NCBI RefSeq assembly: GCF_019933235.1
Contig: NZ_CP082945.1
Location: 5,245,501-5,309,500 of the forward strand
Direction of reading: 5' to 3'
Source: Streptomyces angustmyceticus
GTDB taxonomy: Bacteria; Actinomycetota; Actinomycetes; Streptomycetales; Streptomycetaceae
Length of the DNA stretch: 64,000 nt
Below the pieces are notes generated by a model that saw nothing but the letters and a program-made list of their open reading frames with translations, had not been told where the DNA came from and made no database searches. Positions 14,884-24,100 of the stretch are shown in pieces. A program made the position numbers and the translations under genes. Position 1 is the first letter of the stretch. Each line of letters begins with the position of its first letter.

Positions 14884-17000
14884 AGGCTGAGTTCCGGATG
14901 CAGGTCCTTCATCCGGACGACCTGCCGGCTGCGCGCCGCGAGGGCGGTCAGGGCCAGCGCGGCGAGGGTGAAGGCCACGAGGACCCCGCAGCCCTGCTGG
15001 ACGATGGCCAGGTCGCCGCCGGTGATCAGCCGGCGCAGGCCGTCGACCACGTAACTCATCGGCAGGAACGGGTGGATGGCACCGAAGAACCCGGGGCTGG
15101 TCTGCACCGGGTAGGTGCCGCCCGCCGAGGTCAGCTGGAGCATCAGCACGACCAGGGTCAGCACCCGGCCGGCCGGGCCGAAGAACGCGCCCAGCAGCTG
15201 GATGATGGCGGTGAAGCAGGCCGTGGCCAGCAGCAGGAAGCCGACGGTCCCGGCCGTGCGGGCCATCTCCAGGCCGAGGCCCCAGTGGAGGACGGCCATC
15301 AGGGCCAGCACCTGCACCACGCCGATGGCGTAGGCCGGCAGCCAGGAGCCGAGGGCGATCCGCCAGCCCGGGGCGCCGGCGGCCAGCGCGCGCTTGCCCA
15401 GCGCCGGGAGCAGCATGAAGGCGACCATCGCGCCGACCCACAAGGAGAGCGGGATGAAGTACGGCGCCAGGCCGGTGCCGTAGTTGGGCGCCTTGTGCAT
15501 CGACTTGGCGGCCAGCTCGACCGGGTCGGACATCACCTCGGTGCGGGCGTCGCGGTCCTTCTTGTTGTAGTCCGGGATCTTGGCGACGCCGTCGTGCAGG
15601 CCGTCGGCCAGCTGGTTGGTGCCGTCCTTGAGCTTGAAGAGACCACCGGTGAGCTTGACGGCGCCGTCCTCGGCGCTGCCGACGCCGCTGTGGACCTGGC
15701 CGGCCCCGTCGGCGACCTTGCCCGCGCCGTCGGCGAGGCTGCCGATGCCGTTCACGAACAGGCCCGCGCCCTCGGAGACCTTGTGGGCCCCGGCGTTGAG
15801 CGCGTTGATCTGACGGATCGCGGTGTCGGCGCGCTGCCCGATGCCCGGTGCCTGCTCGGCGACCATCTCCGCGCCCTGGTGGATCTCGCGCAGCTTGCCG
15901 CGCATCTTCCCGAAGTCCGCCCCGGCGATGGCGTCGTTGACCTTCTCCGCGGCGTCGGCGGCCACCTTGGTGCCGTCCGCGACGACCTTCAGGTCGTCGC
16001 ACTTCGCGTCGGTGTCCAGCAGTCCGCCGCAGCGGTCCTGGTAGACCTCCGCGGCCTTGTCGGCGCTCTTGCGGGCCTGGGAGGCGGCCTTGGCGGAGTC
16101 GTTCGGCAGGGTGTCGAGGACGTCACCGATGGTCTCGGTGGCGTCGGCGACGAACTGCGCGCCCCGGCCGATCTCCTTGCCGTGCTCGCGCAGGAAGGGC
16201 AGGTCCTTCTTGGCGAGGCCGTGGACCTTGTCGGCGAGCTGCTGGGTGCCGTCGGCGACCCGGCCCGCACCGTCGCGCAGCTCCCGGGCCTTGGCGACGG
16301 CCGTGGCGGCGCCCTTGCTCAGGTCACCGGCGCCCTTGCTGACCTTGCCGGCGCCGTCGTGGAGCTTGCCGAGGCCGTCGGCGAGGTCCCCGGAGCCCTT
16401 CTTGGCCTTGCCGACGCCGTCGTCGACCTTCCCCGCCCCGTCCGCCGCCTCGGCGGTCTTGTCGTGCAGGTCGGAGAACGAGATGAAGATCTTGTCGAGC
16501 ATGGCCCGCGCGGAGGTCGCCGAGGTCTTGGCGCGCACCTCGGAGAAGACCGTCTTGGAGATCGAGCCGACGACGTAGTTGTTGGCGTCGTTCGTCCGGA
16601 CCTTGAGCGCGCCCGTCTGCGGGGTCTTCCCGGCGCTGGAGACGATCCGCTTGCTGAAGTCCTCGGGGACGGTCAGCGAGAGGTAGTACGTGCCGTTCTC
16701 GACGCCCTTGGCGGCGTCCGCGGAGCTGACGTCCTCCCAGTGGAACTTCTTGCTGTCCTTGAGGTTCTCGGCCAGGTCGTCGCCCGCGTGGATCTTCTTC
16801 CCGCCGGAGGTGGCGCCCCGGTCGTCGTTGACGAGGGCCACCGGGATCTTGTCCAGGCGGCTGTAGGGGTCCCAGAAGGAGCACAGGTACAGCGCCCCGT
16901 AGAGCAGCGGGATCAGCATCAGGGCGACGAGGCCCAGACGGGGAAGCTTTCCTCTGCCGAAACGCCTGAGCTCAAGCGCGGCCAGTCTTGGCGAACGCAT
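14880..17000 (-). CDS. YhgE/Pip family membrane protein (ABC-2-like)
   Basis: 706 residues. One N-terminal helix (LPRLGLVALMLIPLLYGALYL) is followed by the YhgE/Pip signature region (DPYSRLDKIPVALVNDDRGA). A long extracytoplasmic domain of about 450 residues comes next, with repeated heptad-like GAGKVxDGxxKxxxG units (DGAGKVDDGVGKAKKGSGDL and similar, several copies). Five to six C-terminal helices resemble an ABC-2 permease. The family is linked to secretion or envelope functions and to phage adsorption (Pip) in Gram-positive bacteria. The gene overlaps the upstream ABC-type gene by 29 bases. It probably works with that degenerate ATPase under TetR control. Confidence 0.88.
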   Translation of the reverse strand: MRSPRLAALELRRFGRGKLPRLGLVALMLIPLLYGALYLCSFWDPYSRLDKIPVALVNDDRGATSGGKKIHAGDDLAENLKDSKKFHWEDVSSADAAKGVENGTYYLSLTVPEDFSKRIVSSAGKTPQTGALKVRTNDANNYVVGSISKTVFSEVRAKTSATSARAMLDKIFISFSDLHDKTAEAADGAGKVDDGVGKAKKGSGDLADGLGKLHDGAGKVSKGAGDLSKGAATAVAKARELRDGAGRVADGTQQLADKVHGLAKKDLPFLREHGKEIGRGAQFVADATETIGDVLDTLPNDSAKAASQARKSADKAAEVYQDRCGGLLDTDAKCDDLKVVADGTKVAADAAEKVNDAIAGADFGKMRGKLREIHQGAEMVAEQAPGIGQRADTAIRQINALNAGAHKVSEGAGLFVNGIGSLADGAGKVADGAGQVHSGVGSAEDGAVKLTGGLFKLKDGTNQLADGLHDGVAKIPDYNKKDRDARTEVMSDPVELAAKSMHKAPNYGTGLAPYFIPLSLWVGAMVAFMLLPALGKRALAAGAPGWRIALGSWLPAYAIGVVQVLALMAVLHWGLGLEMARTAGTVGFLLLATACFTAIIQLLGAFFGPAGRVLTLVVLMLQLTSAGGTYPVQTSPGFFGAIHPFLPMSYVVDGLRRLITGGDLAIVQQGCGVLVAFTLAALALTALAARSRQVVRMKDLHPELSL

Positions 17001-17823
17001 GCGCCGCTTCCTCCTCGGTGGTGTGGGGCTCGTCCTGCCCGGTGGCGGACTCGTCCTCGGCGGGGGTGGCCTCGTCCGCGGTGGCGGTGGACTCGCCCTC
17101 GGCGGCGGCGGGGGCCGCTGCCTGGGTGTCCTTCCGCGCGGTGCTGACGAGCAGGGCGTCCGCGGGGGCGTCGCTGCCGGCCGCGACGACCGTGGTGCCC
17201 TCCCGGGTGATCTCCCGCAGCATCTGCCAGGCCGCGGCGCGCTCGGCCTCGGAGAGCTTGAGGTCCACGTCGTCGACGGCCAGCAGCTGCGGGCCGTGCA
17301 TCATCCCGAGCGCGACGGAGAGGCGCAGCGCCTCGATCCGCTCCAGGTCGCGCACGGCCGTCCGCAGTCCCTTGGGCAGGGTGTCCGGGTCGAGCCGGAC
17401 GGTGGCGAGCGCGGCGTCGATCCGGGCCCGGGTGGCCTCCTTGTGGCGCCTGCTCCAGGGGAGCGAGGCGCCGAGGCCCTGGAAACGGTGGAGCAGGGCC
17501 TGTTCCCGGAGGTGTTCGCCGACCGTGAGGGCCGGTTCGAGGTCGACGACGCCCGGGACGTGGGCGATGGCGGTGCGGCTGCGCACCGTGCCCATCCGCT
17601 GGGGCAGCGGGAGTCCGGCGACCGTCGCCGTGCCCTCGGTGATCCGCATCCGGCCGGTGAGGGCCAGCAGCAGACAGGTGCGGCCGGAGCCGGAGGATCC
17701 CCGCACCGCGATCAGGGTGCCCGGTTCGGCGGAGATGTCGATGCCCTGGAAGGCCCACCCTCTCGGGCCCTCCACTCCGATCCCCCTGGCGTCGACCGCC
17801 GCCCCCTGGCGGGTGGTGTTCAC
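16972..17823 (-). CDS. Degenerate ABC-type ATP-binding protein
   Basis: 283 residues. An ABC fold is recognisable, but key residues differ. Walker A is GSSGSGRTCLLLALTG with Arg instead of Lys. The LSGGQ signature is absent (RIEALRLSVALGMM occupies its place). Walker B is LLAVDDVD with Asp for the catalytic Glu, and no H-loop His is seen. The last 60 residues are an Ala/Glu/Thr-rich acidic tail. GTG at 17823 is preferred because GGAGGGG lies at proper distance; GTG 17829 would sit directly on it. First gene of the operon with YhgE and TetR. It may bind nucleotide without normal hydrolysis and act as a regulatory subunit. Confidence 0.82.
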   Translation of the reverse strand: MNTTRQGAAVDARGIGVEGPRGWAFQGIDISAEPGTLIAVRGSSGSGRTCLLLALTGRMRITEGTATVAGLPLPQRMGTVRSRTAIAHVPGVVDLEPALTVGEHLREQALLHRFQGLGASLPWSRRHKEATRARIDAALATVRLDPDTLPKGLRTAVRDLERIEALRLSVALGMMHGPQLLAVDDVDLKLSEAERAAAWQMLREITREGTTVVAAGSDAPADALLVSTARKDTQAAAPAAAEGESTATADEATPAEDESATGQDEPHTTEEEAAHAFAKTGRA

Positions 17824-17844
17824 AAACACCCCTCCCCTTTTGAT

Positions 17845-17856
17845 CTGACTGGTCAG
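17845..17856. promoter_or_regulatory. Candidate TetR operator
   Basis: CTGACTGGTCAG is a palindrome (CTGAC-TG-GTCAG), 22 bases upstream of the GTG of the degenerate ABC gene and therefore in the promoter or leader of the operon that ends in tetR. The type and position suit autorepression. Confidence 0.55.
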
Positions 17857-17902
17857 TCTAAAAGTGTGCCGCATGCGGGGCCTTCTTGACCAATCGGGGG
17901 CC

Positions 17903-17946
17903 CCGGAGAACGCGTTCGGGGAAACCGGAGAACGCGTTCGGGAAAA
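17903..17946. repeat. Two 22-bp direct repeats, each with palindrome GAACGCGTTC
   Basis: Units 17903-17924 and 17925-17946 agree at 21 of 22 positions. Each contains the perfect 10-bp palindrome GAACGCGTTC (17908-17917 and 17930-17939), spaced exactly two helical turns. A palindrome with central CG resembles LacI-family operators. The site lies in the divergent region between the ABC-YhgE operon and the GH65 gene. Confidence 0.6.
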
Positions 17947-18030
17947 GATGTGCCGATCGGCCCGTGACCCGGACGGGGGAATCGGCCTAGGGTGCCGTGC
18001 AGGCGGGGGCCTGATGATGTTCACAGTGAT

Positions 18031-18057
18031 GCCCGTGCCGCGTCATGCGGCACGGGC
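18031..18057 (+). promoter_or_regulatory. Leader hairpin before the GH65 gene
   Basis: GCCCGTGCCGC (18031-18041) and GCGGCACGGGC (18047-18057) form a perfect 11-bp stem with loop GTCAT. It ends 21 bases before the GH65 ATG, just ahead of the CGGAG ribosome site. No rightward gene precedes it, so it is a leader structure (attenuator or mRNA stabiliser) rather than an upstream terminator. Confidence 0.45.
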
Positions 18058-18078
18058 GCGCACATATGACGGAGAACC

Positions 18079-20991
18079 ATGGAACCTTCGGCACAGCACC
18101 CCGCAGGCCCGCCCCCGCGGCAGCCGGCCGAGCACGCCGCCGGGGCCGGGCGGCCCGCCGGCCCGGTGGCGCGCCGCTCCCGCAAACTGGCCGCCCCGCT
18201 GCTCGCCACGGCCCTGGTCGCGGTCCTCGCGCCGGTATCGGCCTCGGCCGCCGTACCGCGGCCCGCGCCGCAGCCGGCCGGCCGCGCCCAGGGTCCCTGC
18301 CTGCCGGGCGACGACAGCGACGGCTGGACCGCCACCAGCACGAAGATCGACCCCAAGGACAGCCACCATGCCTTCGTCGGCAACGGCTACCTCGGCCAGC
18401 GGGTGCCGCCCAACGGCACCGGCTACGCCGCCCCCGGCGGCACGACCGGCTGGCCGCTGAAGACCCCGGAGTACGACGGTTCCTTCGTCTCCGGCCTGTA
18501 CGCCAAGGGGCCCAAGGACGTGAAGGGCCGGCAGGCCATCGCCGCCCTCCCCACCTGGAGCACCCTGGACGTCGCCACCGGCGGCGCGCACCCCGAGACC
18601 TTCTCCTCCGCCACCGCGCCCGGCCGGATCTCGCACTACCGCCAGACCCTGTCGCTGCGCTGCGGCTTCGTCCGCACTTCGCTGACCTGGACGGCCGCCG
18701 ACGGCCGCGCCACCGACCTGGTCTACGACGTGCTCGCCGACCGCGACGACGCCCACACCGGCGCCGTACGCCTGCGGATGACGCCCCACTGGAGCGGCTC
18801 GGCCACCGTCACCGACCGCCTCGACGGCCGCGGCGCCCGCCGGATGGCACCGTCCGGCAGCGGCGGCGGCAGCGCGTCCGCCCCCGGCGGCACGGACAGC
18901 GGCGGCAAGGAGGCCCAGAGCAAGGAAGCCCGCGGCAAGGAGTCCGGCGGCGGGGAGTCCGGCCGCACCATGGACGTCGGGTTCCGCACCGACGGGACGA
19001 AGACCGAGGGCGCTCTCGCCTCGACCCTGCGCACCGGGCCCGGGGTGCGCGCGGGCCGTCCAGGGCCCGCGCCGCGGGCGGACGGGCTCAGCAACCGGCA
19101 GCGGGTGTCCTTCCCGGTCCGCGGCGGCCGCTCGTACGAGCTGACCAAGTACGTCGGCGTGGACACCGCCCTCACCTCCCGCTCCCCGCGCGCCTCGGCC
19201 GACGCCGCCTCGCGCCGGGCCGCCGACCGCGGCTGGGACGCCCTCTTCGCCCGGCACGCCGCCGCCTGGCAGCGGCTGTGGCGCAGCGACATCGAGGTCA
19301 AGGGCCGGCGCGATCTGCAGTCCTGGGTGCGCTCGGCGCAGTACGGACTGCTGTCCTCCACCCGCGCCGGCAGCGACAACAGCATCGGCCCCACCGGCCT
19401 GACCAGCGACAACTACGCCGGTGAGGTCTTCTGGGACGCCGAGACCTGGATGTACCCGGGCCTGCTCGCCGCCCACCCCGACCTCGCCAAGTCGATCGTC
19501 GACTACCGCTACAAGACCCGGGACGGGGCCCGCGCCAACGCCAGGAAGCTGGGCTACAAGGGGCTGTTCTACCCCTGGACCAGCGGCAGCAAGGGCGACC
19601 TGTGGAACGAGTGCCACAGCTGGGACCCGCCGCACTGCAAGACCCAGAACCACCTCATGGGCGACATCTCCCTCGCCACCTGGCAGTACTACCTCGCCAC
19701 CAAGGACACCGCCTGGCTGAAGTCCCGCGGCTGGCCGGTCCTCAAGGGCATCGCCGAATTCTGGGCCTCCCGGGCCACCCACAACGCCGACGGCAGCTAC
19801 TCCGTCAAGAACGTCGCCGGCCCGGACGAGTACAGCAACGGCGTCGACGACGGTGTCTTCACCAACGCCGGCGCGGCCACCGCGCTGCGGCACGCCACCC
19901 GCGTCGCCGCGATCCTCGGCCAGAAGGCCCCGGCCTCCTGGAACACCATCGCCGACAAGCTGCGCATCCCCTACGACAGCAAGAAGAAGATCTTCGAGCA
20001 GTACGCCGGGTACAAGGGCACCACCATCAAGCAGGCCGACACCGTGCTGCTGATGTACCCGCTGGAATGGCCCATGTCGCAGACCCGGGCGGCCCGCACG
20101 CTGGACTTCTACGCCGGGCACACCGACCCGGACGGCCCGGCCATGACGGACTCGGTGCACGCCATCGACGCGGCCGGGATCGGCGAGCCCGGCTGCTCGA
20201 CGTACACCTACCTGATGCGGTCCATCCAGCCGTTCGTCCGCGGGCCCTTCGACCAGTTCTCCGAGGCGCGCGGCGACAAGGCCGGCGCCTCGGACCCGCA
20301 CGCCGGCAAGCCCGCACAGGACTTCCTCACCGGCAAGGGCGGCTTCCTGCAGACCTTCACCCACGGGCTGACCGGGCTGCGGCTGCGGGAGAACGCGGTA
20401 CGCCTCGACCCGATGCTGCCGCCGCAGCTGTCCCGGGGCGTCACCCTGCGCGGCCTGCACTGGCAGGGCCGGACCTACGACATCGCGATCGGCGCGCACC
20501 AGACCACCGTGCGGCTGACCGCCGGTGCGCCGATGCGGATCGAGACACCGGAGGGCGACAAGATCGTCAGCCGGGGGGTGCCGGCCGTCCTGAAGACCCG
20601 CCGCCCGGACCTCGCGGCGACCTCGAACGCGGCCCGCTGCACCTCGGCCGAGGCCACCTCCGAGGAGCCCGGCCTGTACGCGGGCGCCGCCGTGGACGGC
20701 AACGCCACCACCGCCTGGGTGCCGAACGCCGCGGACGGCACCCTCACCGTCGACCTCGGCCGGACCACCCGCGTCGGCCAGATCACCCCGCACTGGAACG
20801 CGACCGAGCCGAAGTCCTCCAACGTGCAGGTCTCCCGGGACGGAAAGCACTGGTCGGGGACCGGATACGCGGGAAAGACGCCGGCCCGGTACGTACGGGT
20901 CGTGGTGCACGGTGACCGGGCCAAGGGCAAGGACGGCAAGCCGAAGCCGCATCCGGGGATCTCGGAGCTGACGGTGGAGCGGGTGAAGTAG
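18079..20991 (+). CDS. Secreted glycoside hydrolase family 65 protein (acid-trehalase-like) with C-terminal discoidin-type domain
   Basis: 970 residues. The N-terminus is a long signal peptide (twin Arg, then LAAPLLATALVAVLAPVSA, cut near residue 55). The GH65 N-terminal beta domain is interrupted by a Gly/Ser/Glu-rich low-complexity insert near residues 258-298. The (alpha/alpha)6 catalytic domain includes EVFWDAETWMYPGLL and NVAGPDEYSNGVDD. Glu584 of GPDEY is the expected general acid. The last 130 residues look like an F5/8 type C (discoidin) sugar-binding domain (AVDGNATTAWVP). GH65 acts on trehalose, kojibiose, maltose or glucosyl-galactosyl substrates; an exported hydrolase of the Ath1 type fits best. 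Start ATG with CGGAG 6 bases upstream. Confidence 0.88.
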   Translation: MEPSAQHPAGPPPRQPAEHAAGAGRPAGPVARRSRKLAAPLLATALVAVLAPVSASAAVPRPAPQPAGRAQGPCLPGDDSDGWTATSTKIDPKDSHHAFVGNGYLGQRVPPNGTGYAAPGGTTGWPLKTPEYDGSFVSGLYAKGPKDVKGRQAIAALPTWSTLDVATGGAHPETFSSATAPGRISHYRQTLSLRCGFVRTSLTWTAADGRATDLVYDVLADRDDAHTGAVRLRMTPHWSGSATVTDRLDGRGARRMAPSGSGGGSASAPGGTDSGGKEAQSKEARGKESGGGESGRTMDVGFRTDGTKTEGALASTLRTGPGVRAGRPGPAPRADGLSNRQRVSFPVRGGRSYELTKYVGVDTALTSRSPRASADAASRRAADRGWDALFARHAAAWQRLWRSDIEVKGRRDLQSWVRSAQYGLLSSTRAGSDNSIGPTGLTSDNYAGEVFWDAETWMYPGLLAAHPDLAKSIVDYRYKTRDGARANARKLGYKGLFYPWTSGSKGDLWNECHSWDPPHCKTQNHLMGDISLATWQYYLATKDTAWLKSRGWPVLKGIAEFWASRATHNADGSYSVKNVAGPDEYSNGVDDGVFTNAGAATALRHATRVAAILGQKAPASWNTIADKLRIPYDSKKKIFEQYAGYKGTTIKQADTVLLMYPLEWPMSQTRAARTLDFYAGHTDPDGPAMTDSVHAIDAAGIGEPGCSTYTYLMRSIQPFVRGPFDQFSEARGDKAGASDPHAGKPAQDFLTGKGGFLQTFTHGLTGLRLRENAVRLDPMLPPQLSRGVTLRGLHWQGRTYDIAIGAHQTTVRLTAGAPMRIETPEGDKIVSRGVPAVLKTRRPDLAATSNAARCTSAEATSEEPGLYAGAAVDGNATTAWVPNAADGTLTVDLGRTTRVGQITPHWNATEPKSSNVQVSRDGKHWSGTGYAGKTPARYVRVVVHGDRAKGKDGKPKPHPGISELTVERVK

Positions 20992-21034
20992 CCCGCCCGG
21001 AACACCGGCGCGGACGGCCCCGTCCGGACCGCAC

Positions 21035-21073
21035 GGACGGCCCCCTTCCGGACCACCCGGGAGGGGGCCGTCC
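21035..21073 (+). terminator. Stem-loop after the GH65 gene
   Basis: GGACGGCCCCC (21035-21045) pairs with GGGGGCCGTCC (21063-21073). It lies 44 bases after the GH65 stop and before the ABC exporter gene. No T-run, as is usual in Streptomyces. Confidence 0.6.
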
Positions 21074-21192
21074 CACGTGCGGACACCGGGCGGGGAGCAC
21101 CGCCCCGGCCGGTGGATTGTTGCGGCGGGATGAAATCCGGCCCCCGCGGTGTTGGTGCCAGGCGTCAAGTGTCGAGGCGCGGGAGGCACCGG

Positions 21193-24100
21193 GTGGCGGG
21201 GACGGAAAGCAAGCGAGTGGGCTGGGCGAGGCGGCTGGTCCGCGACTGCTGGCAGTACCGGAAGGACGTGCTGCTCGCCCTCGGGTCCTCGCTCGCCGGG
21301 ATGGCCGTGCTGGCCCTGGTGCCCCTCGTACCGAAGCTGATCATCGACGACGTCATCGTCAGGCACGAGCGCGCCCTCGCCCCCTGGGCCGCCCTGCTGG
21401 TCGTCGCCGCGGTCGCGGTCTACGTCCTCACCTACATCCGCCGCTTCTACGGCGGCCGGCTCGCCCTGGACGCCCAGCACGACCTGCGGACGAGGATGTT
21501 CGGCGCGATCTCCCGGCTCGACGGGCGGCGCCAGGACGAGCTGAGCACCGGCCAGGTCGTCGGCCGCGCCACCAGCGACCTCCAGCTGATCCAGGGCCTG
21601 CTGTTCATGCTCCCGATGATGATCGGGAACGTCCTGCTGTTCGTGATCTCGCTGGTCGTGATGGCGGTGCTCTCGCCGATGCTCACCGTCATCGCGCTGG
21701 CCGTCGCCCCCGCCCTGTGGTTCATCGCCCAGCGCAGCCGTGCCCGGCTCTTCCCCGCCACCTGGTACGCCCAGGGGCAGGCCGCCGCCGTCGCCGGGGT
21801 GGTGGACGGCGCGGTCTCCGGCGTCCGGGTCGTCAAGGGCTTCGGGCAGGAGGAACAGGAGACCGGCAAGCTGCGCGAGGTCAGCCGCCGGCTGTTCGCC
21901 GGCCGGCTGCGCACGGTCCGGCTCAACGCCCGCTACACCCCCGCGCTGCAGGCCGTACCGGCCCTCGGCCAGGTCGCGATGCTGGCCCTCGGCGGCTGGA
22001 TGGCCACCCAGGGACAGGTCACCCTCGGCACCTTCGTCGCCTTCTCCACCTACCTCGCGCAGCTGGTCGGCCCGGTGCGGATGCTGGCGATGATGCTGAC
22101 CGTCGGCCAGCAGGCGCGGGCCGGTGTGGAGCGGGTCTACGAGCTGATCGACACCGAGCCGTCCATCACGGAGCGGCCGGACGCGCACGAGCTGCCCGCC
22201 GACGCCCCGGCCACGGTCGTCTTCGACCGGGTGACCTTCGGCTACGCGCCGCTGCACGACGGCGACGGCGCCGGCCGCGGTGACGGGCCCGACGGGGACG
22301 CCCCGGCCACCGACGGGCCCGCGGCGGCCGCGACCGGCGACCGTCCCGGCCGCCCCCTCCGCCCCGTCCTCGACGACTTCTCGCTGCGCATCGAGGCCGG
22401 TGAGACGGTCGCCGTGGTCGGCACCTCCGGCAGCGGCAAGTCCACCGTCTCGCTGCTGCTGCCCCGCTTCTACGACGTCTCCGCGGGCCGGGTGCTGGTC
22501 GGCGGCCACGACGTGCGCGACCTGACCCTTCCCTCGCTGCGGGCCGCCATCGGCCTGGTGCCCGAGGCCAGCTTCCTGTTCTCCGACTCCGTGCGCGACA
22601 ACATCGCCTACGGCAACCCGGACGCCACCGACGAGCAGGTGCGCGCCGCGGCCCGCGCCGCCCAGGCCGACGGCTTCATATCCGAGCTGCCCCAGGGCTA
22701 CGACACCAAGGTCGGCGAGCAGGGGCTGACCCTGTCCGGCGGCCAGCGGCAGCGCGTCGCCCTGGCCCGCGCCATCCTCACCGACCCCCGCCTGCTGGTC
22801 CTGGACGACGCGACCTCCGCGGTCGACGCCCGGGTCGAGCACGAGATCCACGAGGCGCTGCGCGGCGTCATGGCCGGCCGCACCACCCTGCTCATCGCCC
22901 ACCGCGCCTCCACCCTCGCCCTCGCCGACCGGGTCGCCGTCCTCGACGGCGGGCGGCTGGTCGACATCGGCACCCAGGAGGAGCTGGCCGACCGCTGTCC
23001 CCTCTACCGCAGGCTGCTGACCGACCCGGAGGAGCTGGGCGGCGTCGAGCGCGACCCGGCGGGCGAGCTGGCCGGGCTCCTCGACGGCGAGTTCGCGGCC
23101 GAGGTGCTGGAGGAGGACGCGGCAGCGGACGGCGACGGACCCGGGGACGGGGCCGACGGCGCGGCGGGCCGCTCCCGGCCGGGCGGCACCGTCACCCCCG
23201 AGCTGTGGGTCCGCCGGGAGCAGGAGGCCGAGGCGGGCGGGGCCGGGATGGCGGCCCGCGCGGCCGTCGCGGCCGGGCCCGGCATCGGCGCCGCCATGGC
23301 CGGCCTCCCCGCCACCCCCGAACTCCTCGCCCAGGTCGCCGCCCTGCCGCCCGCGACGGACACCCCGGACGTCGACGAGGAGCAGGCCGTGCGCCCCGAG
23401 CGCTCCTACGGACTGCGCCGGCTGCTGCACGGCTTCGGCGGCCCGCTGGCCTTCGCGCTGGCGCTGGTCGCCCTGGACGCGCTGGCCGGACTGCTGCTGC
23501 CGGTCCTGATCCGGCAGGGCATCGACGAGGGCGTCCGGCGCGGCGCGCTGATCGGCGTCTGGACCGCCGCCGGGATCGCCCTGGTCGTCGTGCTGGCGCA
23601 GTGGGCCGCGCAGATCGGCGGCAACCGCATGACCGGACGCATCGGCGAGCGGGTCCTCTACTCCCTCCGCCTCAAGATCTTCGCGCAGCTCCAGCGCCTC
23701 GGCCTCGACTACTACGAGCGCGAGCTGACCGGCAAGATCATGACCAGGATGACCACCGACGTGGACGCCCTGTCGACGTTCCTGCAGACCGGCCTGGTCA
23801 CCGCCCTGGTCTCGATGCTCACCTTCTTCGGCATACTCGTCGCCCTGCTGGCCATCGACCTCCAGCTGGCCCTGGTCGTCTTCGCCACCCTCCCGCCGCT
23901 GATCATCGGCACCTACTTCTTCCGCAAGCAGAGCGTGAAGGCGTACGAGCTGGCCCGCGAGCGGATCAGCGTGGTCAACGGCGACCTCCAGGAGAGCGTC
24001 GCCGGGCTGCGGATCGTCCAGGCGTTCCGGCGCGAGGGCCGCGGCACCGAGCGGTTCGCCGCCCGCAGCGACGCCTACCGCCGGGCCCGGGTGCGCGGCC

